This document shows positions 55,319 to 63,752 of a DNA stretch of 64,000 nucleotides, piece by piece. A program made the position numbers and the translations under genes. The notes beneath the pieces are model-generated. The model had not been told where the DNA came from. It did no database searches and worked only from the letters and a program-made list of their open reading frames with translations. The first letter of the stretch is position 1; each line of letters begins with the position of its first letter. The DNA is from Candidatus Gastranaerophilales bacterium (GTDB lineage: Bacteria > Cyanobacteriota > Vampirovibrionia > Gastranaerophilales > Gastranaerophilaceae), in the NCBI GenBank assembly GCA_944323725.1, contig CALUTP010000038.1:1-64000 (forward strand). Reading direction: 5' to 3'.

Positions 55319-56620
55319 TTATTTTAAATTAGCCCCGCAGCATTTTTTGAACTTTTTACCACTCCCGCAAGGGCAAGGATCATTTCTGCCTATTTTGGAT
55401 AAATCAATATTATCAAGTTGAGGGCGATCTTCTTGTTCTTCAATTATTCCTAAAGTGCTTGAAAATGCTTTTGATTTATATAAAACAGTTGTTGATGAAT
55501 ATATTTTTTGTTCAAGATAATGGGATTTATATTTTTCTAGTAATTCATCAAGTGTATAATTTGTTTTATATATTCCATTAACTATAGGCATAAAATTATC
55601 TTCATGTTTCAATGCAACTTTTTTAATTAAATTTGCAGAAAATTTATCATTGCCTAAGAAATATTGGATACATTTATCATAATTAGGAATATTAGAAGGC
55701 TTTTGTGCTTCAAAAATCTTATTGAATGTTCCCCAAAATGGAACTGCATACATTCCTAATTCTTCATCATATACAATACCTACGTCATAAGTCTCTTTAT
55801 GAGAGGAAAATCCGCCTAGAGAATTTTCAAGGAAGTTATCATATGAATTGTTAAATTCAGATACTGTAAAGAACTGATAGATTTCAGGTTCTTGAATTTT
55901 ATCTTGAAAATCTTCTTTTTCTTCTCCTTCTGCAAAATCATTAAATAGTCCAATTACATCATCTGCATACTTATTTGTAGTCACCACTTCATCTGCGCCA
56001 AAGTAATCTACAAATTTTTTGTATAGATCTTTCACATCTTTATCTAATTCTTTCATCTTTTTAGGGTTATCAAGGTATACTAATTCAGGGTTTTGGATTA
56101 TTTTTGCTACTGCAAATCTATATACATCATCTCTTCTTGTTGTAGATAGTACACCTGATACTTCAAGAAGATAATATTCTTTTTCGTAGGCAAATATTCT
56201 TGCAACAATAAATTGACCTGGTCCCATTCCTCTAAAAGTTGTCATTTTTACAAGAGATGTTACCTCATAATCTTTTTCGTTAATGATGTTGTATAACTTA
56301 AATCCATTTTTACCGATTTTATGGATTTCAAATACAGAAGAAATTGATTTTTTTAGAGCTTTAACAATTTTTTTTGCTGAAGCAGAAAGACCTTTAATGT
56401 TTTCCAAATATAAATCAAGGATGCTTTTGTGAGTCTCACCTAATTTTCTTTCGAATATATATGTAAAACAAGCTGATTGAAAGTTATTAGAACCAGCTGT
56501 TGCTCCAATAGTTCTCATATATTCTTCAAAATCAGAATGTACTTCTTCATTTGTTTGGATGAAGACTGCAATGTTTTTTATAACATCATTAATTTCTTTT
56601 AAATTTTCCATTACAAGCAT
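55319..56620 (-). CDS. Protein of unknown function with C-terminal SEC-C zinc motif
   Basis: 433 aa from ATG 56620 with GGGAG upstream. The last 20 residues, [17 protein letters not shown], are a canonical SEC-C motif (C-x-C-x8-C-C) that binds zinc. The rest is an acidic, helical, soluble body of about 410 residues with [22 protein letters not shown] near 125 and an acidic stretch near 210-230. SEC-C tails occur in SecA and in many unrelated proteins, so this is not evidence of a Sec role by itself. SecA of this genome lacks the motif. Family of the body not recognised. Confidence 0.8.
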   Translation of the reverse strand: MLVMENLKEINDVIKNIAVFIQTNEEVHSDFEEYMRTIGATAGSNNFQSACFTYIFERKLGETHKSILDLYLENIKGLSASAKKIVKALKKSISSVFEIHKIGKNGFKLYNIINEKDYEVTSLVKMTTFRGMGPGQFIVARIFAYEKEYYLLEVSGVLSTTRRDDVYRFAVAKIIQNPELVYLDNPKKMKELDKDVKDLYKKFVDYFGADEVVTTNKYADDVIGLFNDFAEGEEKEDFQDKIQEPEIYQFFTVSEFNNSYDNFLENSLGGFSSHKETYDVGIVYDEELGMYAVPFWGTFNKIFEAQKPSNIPNYDKCIQYFLGNDKFSANLIKKVALKHEDNFMPIVNGIYKTNYTLDELLEKYKSHYLEQKIYSSTTVLYKSKAFSSTLGIIEEQEDRPQLDNIDLSKIGRNDPCPCGSGKKFKKCCGANLK

Positions 56621-56767
56621 AAAATTCTCCCTTTTATTCATATATTAGAATACAGTAAAATTGATAAAAACTCAATACCTTACAAGATTAATATAATATA
56701 TAATGCTTATCTCTGTTAATAAAATTTAATAAATTTTATTTATCTAAAGCAAATTTCTGATACTTTA

Positions 56768-56776
56768 TGTTTTAAT
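56768..56776 (+). promoter_or_regulatory. Extended -10 promoter of the matrixin-like pair
   Basis: TGT followed by TTTAAT, 6 nt before ATG 56783, with no ribosome site in between. Weaker than the others in this window. Confidence 0.45.
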
Positions 56777-56782
56777 ATAAAT

Positions 56783-57355
56783 ATGATGAAGAAGTTATTG
56801 GTAGTACTAGGGTTAATGTTGTTTTTTTCAAGTAGTGCATTTGCTTGGAGTACCCCTCGTTGGACAGTTTTTCCTTTGAATGTATACATTGAGGATAATA
56901 AAAATTCTGAGGTAATACGTCAAGCTTTTGTTGATTGGCAGATTGGTGCTAAAAAGGTTAACCCATTTATAAGGTTTGATTTTAAGGAAGGTGAAAGAGG
57001 ACTTAGGAAGTCTCAAATTGATGTCCGTTTTGTATCTGGCGCTCAGCCAAACGGTCAGTATTATTCAGTAGCTTCAAATTCTTTGACTGATGGTTTTTCT
57101 CTTATAAGAAATAATTCTGGATTTTTTTATCATGTATCTATAAGTATATCAACAACTGATAGTGAGGGGAGCCCTTTATCAAAAGCTAAGTTACATTCGA
57201 TAGCTCTTCAAGCAGTAGGACGTTCACTTGGTATTAACTGTATAGGCTCCATTAATAATGTAATGAGTTGTAATACAGAATATGAAGTGAATAAGATTAC
57301 TCCACAAGATTTATATGCATTGAAAAATGTATATAGTTATGTAAGAAATAAATAA
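56783..57355 (+). CDS. Matrixin-fold protein with degenerate active site
   Basis: 190 aa with a signal peptide ending near SAFA. The body follows the matrixin (M10-like) plan: W-T-V-F-P-L-N-V-Y-I opening strand, QAFVDWQIGAKKVNPFIRFDF (the helix and strand usually AFxxWxxxxxxxFxx), IDVRFVSG, then the active-site helix. Where metzincins have HExGHxLGLxH, this has LQAVGRSLGI with Gln143, Ala144 and Arg147 replacing His, Glu and His; NNVMSC matches the Met-turn region. It cannot bind the usual zinc and is probably a pseudoprotease. A paralog follows 32 nt later. Exported; function unknown. Confidence 0.8.
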   Translation: MMKKLLVVLGLMLFFSSSAFAWSTPRWTVFPLNVYIEDNKNSEVIRQAFVDWQIGAKKVNPFIRFDFKEGERGLRKSQIDVRFVSGAQPNGQYYSVASNSLTDGFSLIRNNSGFFYHVSISISTTDSEGSPLSKAKLHSIALQAVGRSLGINCIGSINNVMSCNTEYEVNKITPQDLYALKNVYSYVRNK

Positions 57356-57386
57356 TAAATATAATAAATATATAATAGGAGGGTGT

Positions 57387-57938
57387 GTGAAAAAAATATT
57401 AATGTTAATTGGTATAATGCTGATTAGTGCTGGAACTGTATTTGCTCTGGGTAGTCCTAGATGGCGTTTTTCTTCATTAACCGTATATATGCCTCCTGTA
57501 CCTGAGTCTACGATAACTCAAAAAGCATTTAGTACTTGGGAGAACTCTTCTGGCGGAATATTAAGATTTAAAATTGGAACCAGACGTTCCTATAGCAGGT
57601 ATGCTCATATTTCTATTAGTTATATAGATTCTCTTGCTCCTGGTCAATATTATGATGTTATGTACGATGTTTATCGTCCGGGATTTTCTACGCATAAAGA
57701 AAGTTCTTTTGTAGCTGATTATTTTTATAAAGTTGATGTTCGGATAAGGACAAAAGATGAAAATTATAAAAAATATACAGATTCACAGTTATATGCAATA
57801 ACTCTTCAAGCAGTAGGACGAGCATTAGGCGTAGGTTACGTAGAAAAACCAAATAATGTTATGAGTTATAATTTAAGTCTAGATAGTATTAAAATAACTC
57901 CAGAAGATGTTAGCGCTTTTATGAAAGTTTATAAATAA
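57387..57938 (+). CDS. Second matrixin-fold protein with degenerate active site
   Basis: 183 aa from GTG 57387 with AGGAGGG upstream. It has a signal peptide and is 30-40% similar by eye to the 56783 product: W-R-F-S-S-L-T-V-Y start, FSTWENSSGGILRFKI, IDSLAPGQYYDV, LQAVGRALGVG and NNVMSY. The residues in the place of the zinc histidines and catalytic Glu are again Gln141, Ala142 and Arg145. The duplication happened after the loss of the site, as the same substitutions are shared. Coexpressed with the first copy; probably exported partners or decoys. Confidence 0.8.
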   Translation: MKKILMLIGIMLISAGTVFALGSPRWRFSSLTVYMPPVPESTITQKAFSTWENSSGGILRFKIGTRRSYSRYAHISISYIDSLAPGQYYDVMYDVYRPGFSTHKESSFVADYFYKVDVRIRTKDENYKKYTDSQLYAITLQAVGRALGVGYVEKPNNVMSYNLSLDSIKITPEDVSAFMKVYK

Positions 57939-57957
57939 AAATCTACTTATAATGGTT

Positions 57958-57984
57958 GATTTTTCAAATACTGTTTGAAAAATC
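57958..57984. promoter_or_regulatory. 11-bp hairpin overlapping the symporter -35 region
   Basis: GATTTTTCAAA, 5-nt loop, TTTGAAAAATC. The right arm contains the -35 TTGAAA. It lacks a following U tract on either strand, so it is more likely an operator or weak terminator of the upstream unit. Confidence 0.45.
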
Positions 57985-58003
57985 ATCTATAATGTTGTAT
58001 AAT
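57975..58003 (+). promoter_or_regulatory. Sigma-70 promoter of the symporter gene
   Basis: TTGAAA (57975-57980), 17-nt spacer, TATAAT (57998-58003). Start near 58010; AAGAGG precedes ATG 58045. Confidence 0.85.
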
Positions 58004-58044
58004 AATTTAGTTAAAATTATATTGAAGAAATAAGAGGTTTAAAT

Positions 58045-59367
58045 ATGAAATTACACATGCAGATACTGATTGCTCTAGGTTTAGGGATTAAAAGGAACTG
58101 GCATATATTTTTTGGTATTATAGCTGGTATTTTGGTTGGTATATTTCTGCATAGTCATTCTTTCCATCTTATTCATACTTTGTTAATTTTTATAGGTCAG
58201 GTTTTTATAAGATTAATTCAAATGGTCGTTATTCCTCTGGTTGTTTCAGCAATTGTAATTGGTATTACAAGTGTAGGGGATAATAAACAGCTTGGAAAAT
58301 TCGGTTCAAAAATGGTATTATACTATGGAATTATAACTGTTGCGGCAGTAGTTATTGGCGCTACTCTAGCATTACTATTTAAACCAGGTTTAGGTGCTGC
58401 TCATTATATAGCTGCTAATTCAGCAAGTGAAGTACAAACAGCAGTTTCTACTGCAATGGCTCAGCAGCAAGGGAATATTTTGGGAATTTTCTTAGATTTT
58501 ATTCCAAGTAATCCTTTAAATGCATTAGCTCATGGAAATATGGTTGCAATAATTGTGTTTGTTCTTATTTTTGCTGTTGCGTTAGCAAAAGTTGGTGATG
58601 TGAACAGACCAATTGTTTCCTTTTTTGAATCAGTGTTTGCGGCAACAATGAAAATTACTGATTGGATAATGTTTTTAGCTGCTCCCGGTGTATTTGCTCT
58701 TACAGCTTCAGCAGTGTCAAGCTTTGGAGTAGATATATTTATGAGTATTTCCAAATATCTTGGAGTATTGGCTATTGGTTTTTTACTTCAGTTATTTGTT
58801 GTGTATCCATTATTTTTGAAATTTTTCTCAAAGGTAAATATTGGAATGCTATATTCAGCTGTGGCAGAAGCTATGATGGTTGCTTTTGGAACTGCTAGTT
58901 CTTCAGCTACTTTGCCTTTGACAATTGCTTGTTGTGAAAAAAGAGGAATTTCTCATAAAATTTCTAGTTTTGTTTTACCACTAGGGGCAACTTTAAATAT
59001 GGATGGAACAGCTTTATTACAAACTGTAGCTGTAATATTTTTAGCTCAAGCTTATGGTGTAGTGCTTACCCCATTTTTAGTAATTCAGATTGGATTGCTT
59101 GCAATTATAGCATCTTCAACTTGTGCAGGAATTCCTGGAGCTGGATTGATTACTATAGCTCTTATTCTTAATGGTATGGGATTAAGTCCAGAACAGTTAG
59201 TAGCAGGTTTTGCATTTCTGTTTACTATAGAAAGAGTTACTGATATGATGAGGACATTAGTGAATGTCACTTCTGATGCAGTTGTAGTTGCAGCTATTGC
59301 TGATAATGAAAATGAAATTAACTATGAGTTGCTTAATAATCCTCAGGCATATGAAGATATAGCATAA
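58045..59367 (+). CDS. Dicarboxylate/amino acid:cation symporter (DAACS)
   Basis: 440 aa with about eight membrane helices and two re-entrant loops. Markers of the GltP/DctA family: FIRLIQMVVIPLVVSAIVIGI near 55, the serine-rich loop FGTASSSATLPLTIACCEKRGIS near 278-300, and the NMDGTAL motif near 318 that binds sodium/proton and aspartate. Cys-rich SSTCAGIPGAGLI near 353 is the second hairpin. It imports glutamate, aspartate or C4-dicarboxylates with cations. It has its own promoter and ends 13 nt before queF. Confidence 0.92.
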   Translation: MKLHMQILIALGLGIKRNWHIFFGIIAGILVGIFLHSHSFHLIHTLLIFIGQVFIRLIQMVVIPLVVSAIVIGITSVGDNKQLGKFGSKMVLYYGIITVAAVVIGATLALLFKPGLGAAHYIAANSASEVQTAVSTAMAQQQGNILGIFLDFIPSNPLNALAHGNMVAIIVFVLIFAVALAKVGDVNRPIVSFFESVFAATMKITDWIMFLAAPGVFALTASAVSSFGVDIFMSISKYLGVLAIGFLLQLFVVYPLFLKFFSKVNIGMLYSAVAEAMMVAFGTASSSATLPLTIACCEKRGISHKISSFVLPLGATLNMDGTALLQTVAVIFLAQAYGVVLTPFLVIQIGLLAIIASSTCAGIPGAGLITIALILNGMGLSPEQLVAGFAFLFTIERVTDMMRTLVNVTSDAVVVAAIADNENEINYELLNNPQAYEDIA

Positions 59368-59380
59368 TTGAGGTGTAGTT

Positions 59381-60283
59381 ATGAGTAATAATGCAGATGA
59401 AATTGCATCTAAATATTTAGGTAAAAAAACAGAATGCTTTGATGAGTATAATCCAGATTTGCTCGTTGCCGTACCAAGAGTTGATAACCGTCTGTTATAT
59501 GACATAAATAATAATAATAATTTACCTTTTTTCGGTTGGGATGTCTGGCATTGTTATGAATTTTCTTCAATGACAGAAAATGGTGTTCCTGTTACTAGAG
59601 TTTTAAAATTGCGTTATGAATGTGATAGTGAATTTATAGTTGAGTCAAAATCATTAAAACTTTATTTGAATTCATTTAATATGTCTAGATTCGGTCGGAA
59701 TATAAATGATTGTTTAGAAACTTGTAAAAATCTTATAGAGCAAGATTTGAGTCAAAAACTTAATACTAAAGTTATTGCAAATTTTTTTGAAGATGATATA
59801 GAACAAGTTTGTATATTCGACAATTTTGAAGATCTTATGAAATATACAAATGAAATAGAATTAAAAATTGAAAATTTTAAAGAAACACCTGAACTATTAA
59901 AAACTGAATCCAATGATATTATTAGTGAATACTATTTAAAATTTAATGCAATGCGTTCAAATTGTAGAGTAACTCATCAACCAGATTTTGGTGATATTTA
60001 TATATATTATAAATCTAAATTGCATATTGTAGAAAAAAGTCTTATAAAATATCTTACATCTTTTAGAAATGAATTTCATTTCCATGAAGAATGCTGTGAA
60101 ATGATATTTAAAAGGTTAATGGATTTATTAGATTCATCAGACGAAGTCTTTGTATGTGCTTTATATACTCGAAGAGGCGGAATTGATATAAATCCGGTTA
60201 GATGGAGTAAAAATTGCTCTATAAAACCTGCAAGAAGTTTGATAGATATTACGAAATTTGCAAGAACTGGAATTAAGCAATGA
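59381..60283 (+). CDS. queF: NADPH-dependent 7-cyano-7-deazaguanine reductase
   Basis: 300 aa, the long two-domain (bimodular) type of E. coli QueF (282 aa). It reduces preQ0 to preQ1 in queuosine synthesis. FWGWDVWHCYEFS-type opening near 47 (FFGWDVWHCYEFS), VESKSLKLYLNSFNMSRF near 85 (the QueF motif E-S-K-S-x-K-L-Y), MRSNCRVTHQPDFGDIY near 190 with the covalent Cys, and YTRRGGIDINPVRW near 263. GAGGTG precedes the ATG. yraN overlaps its stop by 4 nt. Other queuosine genes are not in view. Confidence 0.95.
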   Translation: MSNNADEIASKYLGKKTECFDEYNPDLLVAVPRVDNRLLYDINNNNNLPFFGWDVWHCYEFSSMTENGVPVTRVLKLRYECDSEFIVESKSLKLYLNSFNMSRFGRNINDCLETCKNLIEQDLSQKLNTKVIANFFEDDIEQVCIFDNFEDLMKYTNEIELKIENFKETPELLKTESNDIISEYYLKFNAMRSNCRVTHQPDFGDIYIYYKSKLHIVEKSLIKYLTSFRNEFHFHEECCEMIFKRLMDLLDSSDEVFVCALYTRRGGIDINPVRWSKNCSIKPARSLIDITKFARTGIKQ

Positions 60284-60630
60284 ATACTAGAAAAATTGGC
60301 GGGGCGGGAGAAGATTTGGCCTGCCGATTTTTAGAAAAAAATGGATATAAAATATTAGAAAGAAATAAACATTATTCAAGGTTTTGTGAACTAGATATTA
60401 TTGCAAAAGATAAAAATACTATAGTGTTTGTAGAAGTTAAGACCCGAAAAACTAATAATTTTGGTACTCCAATGGAGTCAATTACAAAGACAAAATTTCA
60501 AAATATACTAAAGGGAGTACAATATTATATTATTGAAAATAAAATAAAAGATTATAGAGTGGATATTATTGGTATTACATTGAAGCCAGAGTTAAAAATT
60601 GTGCATTTAAAAAATGTATCGCCGATTTAA
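60280..60630 (+). CDS. yraN: UPF0102/YraN-family nuclease-like protein
   Basis: 116 aa. AGEDLACRFLEKNGYKILERN near 9-29, ELDIIAKDKNTIVFVEVKTRK near 38-58 and the C-terminal VDIIGI match the YraN family. ELDII with EVK is the PD-(D/E)xK nuclease core (Asp40, Glu52 and Lys54 by position), so Holliday-junction or DNA-end processing is predicted but unproven. Overlaps queF by 4 nt (ATGA), a translational-coupling arrangement. Its stop lies in a hairpin. Confidence 0.93.
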   Translation: MNTRKIGGAGEDLACRFLEKNGYKILERNKHYSRFCELDIIAKDKNTIVFVEVKTRKTNNFGTPMESITKTKFQNILKGVQYYIIENKIKDYRVDIIGITLKPELKIVHLKNVSPI

Positions 60631-60647
60631 TTAAAAAATCGGCGATA
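60618..60647 (-). terminator. Hairpin over the yraN stop, terminator for the minus gene
   Basis: ATCGCCGATTT / AAATCGGCGAT stem of 11 bp. On the minus strand ACATTTTTT follows, so it suits the 60667 gene; on the plus strand it could stop yraN without a U tract. Confidence 0.6.
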
Positions 60648-60666
60648 AAAGATGAGAAGATAGTCT

Positions 60667-61038
60667 TTATTTGTGTTTCGGTGAAATATCTTTTTCAGGG
60701 TTTGGAGATTTTGGTATATTAATTTCTTCTTGAGGTTTATTTTGTCTTTCTCTTCTCAAATCTGGATGATGCTTACGAAATTCTCCTTTGTGATGTCGAA
60801 AGTGATGGGGACTATCAGGTGTCGGAGGCATTTCCATTCTATGTATTGGCGGGGGTGGAGGTGGACAATGTCTAGGAGGTACAGGCGGTTTCCCTGCAAG
60901 TGATGCATAGACTGCAAGTGCCAGCAAACATCCAATAAACGATGCTACACAAGGGATAATGAATCTAAGAACGTGTCTTTCTTTTAGTCCGAAGCATTTT
61001 TTTTGAGTTAATCCTGTATTTTTAATTTCTTCTGTCAT
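60667..61038 (-). CDS. Small membrane protein with Pro/His-rich tail
   Basis: 123 aa. A short cytoplasmic N-terminus (LTQKKCFGLKERHVLRF) leads into one membrane helix (IIPCVASFIGCLLALAVYASL near 28), followed by a low-complexity Pro/His/Arg tail (PPVPPRHCPPPPPP, HHFRHHKG, RKHHPDLRRER) reaching the periplasm. AGGAG-like site before the ATG. The tail may bind metal or polyanions. Similar in style to the His/Pro tail of the 18856 product. Function unknown. Confidence 0.7.
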   Translation of the reverse strand: MTEEIKNTGLTQKKCFGLKERHVLRFIIPCVASFIGCLLALAVYASLAGKPPVPPRHCPPPPPPIHRMEMPPTPDSPHHFRHHKGEFRKHHPDLRRERQNKPQEEINIPKSPNPEKDISPKHK

Positions 61039-61166
61039 ATATTACTCCTTTAAATTTTATCTTACATGTATATAACGAAAAATTTTTAGAATTGTTCATT
61101 TTTATAAAAATATTTTTAAAAATTAAAAGAGTATAACTTTATAGTCTTATATAAATGGCTAAATAT

Positions 61167-62270
61167 TTATTTAACAGCTCCGTTTTCTATTTTGTATATT
61201 TTAACATCTTTTAAAAATTCTTGTTCAAATAAGACAGTATCAACAGAAGTTATTATTGTTTGTGTTTTAGAGTTAATTGATTTTAAAAGATAGTTTTGTC
61301 TAATATCATCAAGCTCAGCTAGTACATCGTCAAGAAGTAATATTGGTTCATCCCCAGTTTTCTCCGTAATAATATCCAGTTCAGAAAGTTTCAGAGCTAG
61401 GACAATAGTCCTTTGTTGACCTTGTGATGCAAATTTTGTTGCTTCATTATTATTTATAAAAAACTGGATATCATCCCTGTGCGGTCCTATGCAAGCTTGA
61501 CATCTTCTAATTTCTTCGACTTTCTTTTCTTTAAGTGCATTTTTAAATTTTTCAACAATTTGTTCTAATTTTGGTTCATTTTCTAAAAATGAACAATCAT
61601 AATGAATTTTTAAATCTTCTGTTTCGCTAATTATACGATGTTTTTCTTTTGCAATTTTTTCAATTTCTTTTAAAAATTTTTTACGGAGAAAAATTATATT
61701 GCTTCCTGTAATTGCAAGTTGTTCATTATATACCTCCAAAAGAGTTTCGTCAAATTGAGTTCCTTTGATTAATTCCTTTAAAAAATTATTTTTTTGAATA
61801 CGAATTTTATCATATTTTGATAATCTATCATCATATGCAGGGTAAATTTGAGAAATGGCTCTATCAAGCCAATCTCTTCTATCAGAAGGGTTCCCTCTAA
61901 GCAGTAGTAGATCAGAAGTTGAAAAAAGTACTGTTTTTAGTACTGATTTAAAGTCTTTAGGTCTGCTTTTTACTCCATTAATTTTAAGTTCTCTAGTTTT
62001 TTCTTTTGTATATATATAATTAAGTTTAATTTCAATATTAGCTTTTATTATGTCTGATTCAATAGAAAGCTTTTCTGAATTGAAATTTATTAATTCTTGA
62101 TTATTTGAAGTTCTAGGACTTTTTAATGTAGAAAGAAAATAAATACTTTCAAGGATGTTTGTTTTTCCTTGTGCATTTTTACCGATTATAAGTATTTTGT
62201 CTGAGTTAAAATCAAGTTCTATGTCTTGGCAGTTTCGATAGTTTGTTAATTTTAAATTACTAAGTTTCAT
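61167..62270 (-). CDS. recF: DNA replication and repair protein RecF
   Basis: 367 aa from ATG 62270. SMC-like ATPase that loads RecA at gapped DNA. NYRNCQDIELDF near 10, Walker A IGKNAQGKTNILE near 29, FSTSDLLLLRGNPSDRRDWLDR near 112, GPHRDDIQFFINN near 261, SQGQQRTIVLALKLSE near 285 (signature) and LLDDVLAELD near 316 (Walker B). A TTG-started frame from 62288 exists, but the TATAAT box lies inside it (62282-62277), 6 nt before ATG 62270. Not next to dnaN or gyrB, unlike many bacteria. Confidence 0.95.
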   Translation of the reverse strand: MKLSNLKLTNYRNCQDIELDFNSDKILIIGKNAQGKTNILESIYFLSTLKSPRTSNNQELINFNSEKLSIESDIIKANIEIKLNYIYTKEKTRELKINGVKSRPKDFKSVLKTVLFSTSDLLLLRGNPSDRRDWLDRAISQIYPAYDDRLSKYDKIRIQKNNFLKELIKGTQFDETLLEVYNEQLAITGSNIIFLRKKFLKEIEKIAKEKHRIISETEDLKIHYDCSFLENEPKLEQIVEKFKNALKEKKVEEIRRCQACIGPHRDDIQFFINNNEATKFASQGQQRTIVLALKLSELDIITEKTGDEPILLLDDVLAELDDIRQNYLLKSINSKTQTIITSVDTVLFEQEFLKDVKIYKIENGAVK

Positions 62271-62276
62271 TCTTAA

Positions 62277-62282
62277 ATTATA
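62277..62282 (-). promoter_or_regulatory. -10 box of recF
   Basis: TATAAT on the minus strand with exactly 6 nt before ATG 62270; predicts a leaderless mRNA. Perfect consensus but no good -35. Confidence 0.65.
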
Positions 62283-62372
62283 CTTCAAACAAATGATTAT
62301 TTTTTTATAGAATTGTAGAAAATAGTATTATACCAATTATAACGGGTGAAATGTATAAAAATGAGGAAGGTC

Positions 62373-62624
62373 ATGTTACCAATTGTATCAGAAGAAATAG
62401 CGGCAGAAACATTTTCAGAGGTTTTTCAAGATATGCCGGCTTGGCGTAAGAAAATGATTCATTATTTAAAAGATGAAAATCCTGAGATAAATACAGCGAT
62501 TATAGAAGCAGCAAATAATTCTGATTTGGATCCGAAGGCAGTTGCATTGGGTGCATATATGACATATCGTTTATTAGAGTTAGCAATGAAAGAAGCAGAT
62601 GCTATGATGAATTTTTCAGAATAG
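62373..62624 (+). CDS. Small acidic protein upstream of pilT
   Basis: 83 aa from ATG 62373 (AGGAAGG just upstream); starts at 62346 (GTG) and 62361 are possible. The product is helical and soluble: EEIAAETFSEVFQDMPAWRKKM, then EAANNSDLDPKAVALGAYMTY. No motif recognised. It lies 21 nt before pilT and reads in the same direction, so it may be coexpressed and influence twitching or pilus retraction, but this is by position alone. Confidence 0.7.
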   Translation: MLPIVSEEIAAETFSEVFQDMPAWRKKMIHYLKDENPEINTAIIEAANNSDLDPKAVALGAYMTYRLLELAMKEADAMMNFSE

Positions 62625-62645
62625 TATAAGATAAGGTGGTAATAA

Positions 62646-63719
62646 ATGGCAATGGAAATTAGTGAACTTTTAGAAAAATTAGTAAAAGAAGGTGGTAGTG
62701 ACTTGCATATTTCAAGTAATTTGCCTCCAGCAATTCGTGTAGATGGAAAGTTAAAGCGTATGGATTATCCGCCACTTTCTCCTGATGAAGTAGAGACACT
62801 TCTTTTTCCAATGCTTTCAAATGAGCAACGCAGACGCCTTGAACAAGAATGGGAGCTTGATTTTTCTTATGGTATTGAAGATTTAAGCCGTTTCAGGGTC
62901 AACTTTTATAAGGATAAAGGTAATTATGCTGCAGCTTTTCGTACAATTACGTCTCAAGTTCCATCATTTGATAAATTAGGACTGCCGGATATAGTAAGAA
63001 CAACAGCAGAAAAGCCAAGAGGACTTATTTTAGTTACTGGTCCTACCGGTTCAGGTAAATCTACAACGCTTGCAGCTATGATAGACTATATAAATTCAAC
63101 AAAAGCAGAGCATATTTTGACAATTGAAGATCCTATTGAATTTGTTCATACATCAAAATCTAGTATAATTCACCAGCGTGAGTTAGGTATGGATACACGA
63201 TCATTTGCAAATGCTCTTAAATCTGCATTACGTGAGGACCCTGATATTATTCTAGTAGGTGAGATGCGAGACCATGAGACAATCGCTTTAGCTCTTACTG
63301 CTGCTGAAACTGGTCACCTTGTATTTGGTACTTTACACACCTCTTCAGCTTCACAAACAGTTGACCGTATTATAGACGTATTCCCTGAAGGTCAGCAGCA
63401 GCAAATACGTGTCCAATTAGCAAACTCTCTTGTTGCTGTATTTTCTCAAACTCTTTTGCCAAAATTACAACCCGATGGAACAAAAAAAGGTCGAGTAATG
63501 GCTCAGGAAATAATGCTTGTAAATCCTGCTATTGCTAACCTCATTCGTGAGTCAAAAGCCGCTCAAATTTATTCTACCATTCAGATGAACCAAGGTATGG
63601 GGATGCAAACATTGGAGATGGCTCTTGCTAATTTATATAAAGAAGGGCTTATTAGTCTTGAAGATGCACTTACTAAGACTTCAAGACCAGAAGAGTTAAA
63701 AAGAATGATAAATGCTTAA
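62646..63719 (+). CDS. pilT: Type IV pilus retraction ATPase PilT
   Basis: 357 aa (P. aeruginosa PilT 344). Hexameric ATPase that depolymerises the pilus at the inner membrane. LLEKLVKEGGSDLHISSNLPPAIRVDGKL near 8, GPTGSGKSTTLAAMIDYIN near 131 (Walker A), LTIEDPIEFVH near 158 (Asp box), QRELGMDTRSF near 174, AREDPDIILVGEMRD-like LREDPDIILVGEMRDHET near 195 (Walker B), TGHLVFGTLHTSSASQTVDRIIDVFPE near 221 (His box) and an AIRNLIRE-type end. GGTGG lies before the ATG. It supports a real type IV pilus despite the two broken prepilin genes here. Confidence 0.96.
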   Translation: MAMEISELLEKLVKEGGSDLHISSNLPPAIRVDGKLKRMDYPPLSPDEVETLLFPMLSNEQRRRLEQEWELDFSYGIEDLSRFRVNFYKDKGNYAAAFRTITSQVPSFDKLGLPDIVRTTAEKPRGLILVTGPTGSGKSTTLAAMIDYINSTKAEHILTIEDPIEFVHTSKSSIIHQRELGMDTRSFANALKSALREDPDIILVGEMRDHETIALALTAAETGHLVFGTLHTSSASQTVDRIIDVFPEGQQQQIRVQLANSLVAVFSQTLLPKLQPDGTKKGRVMAQEIMLVNPAIANLIRESKAAQIYSTIQMNQGMGMQTLEMALANLYKEGLISLEDALTKTSRPEELKRMINA

Positions 63720-63723
63720 AAGT

Positions 63724-63752
63724 AAAGGGGCTTTTTTTTAAAAGCCCCTTTT
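63724..63752 (+). terminator. Rho-independent terminator after pilT
   Basis: AAGGGGCTTTT / AAAAGCCCCTT hairpin followed by T residues. Confidence 0.88.
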
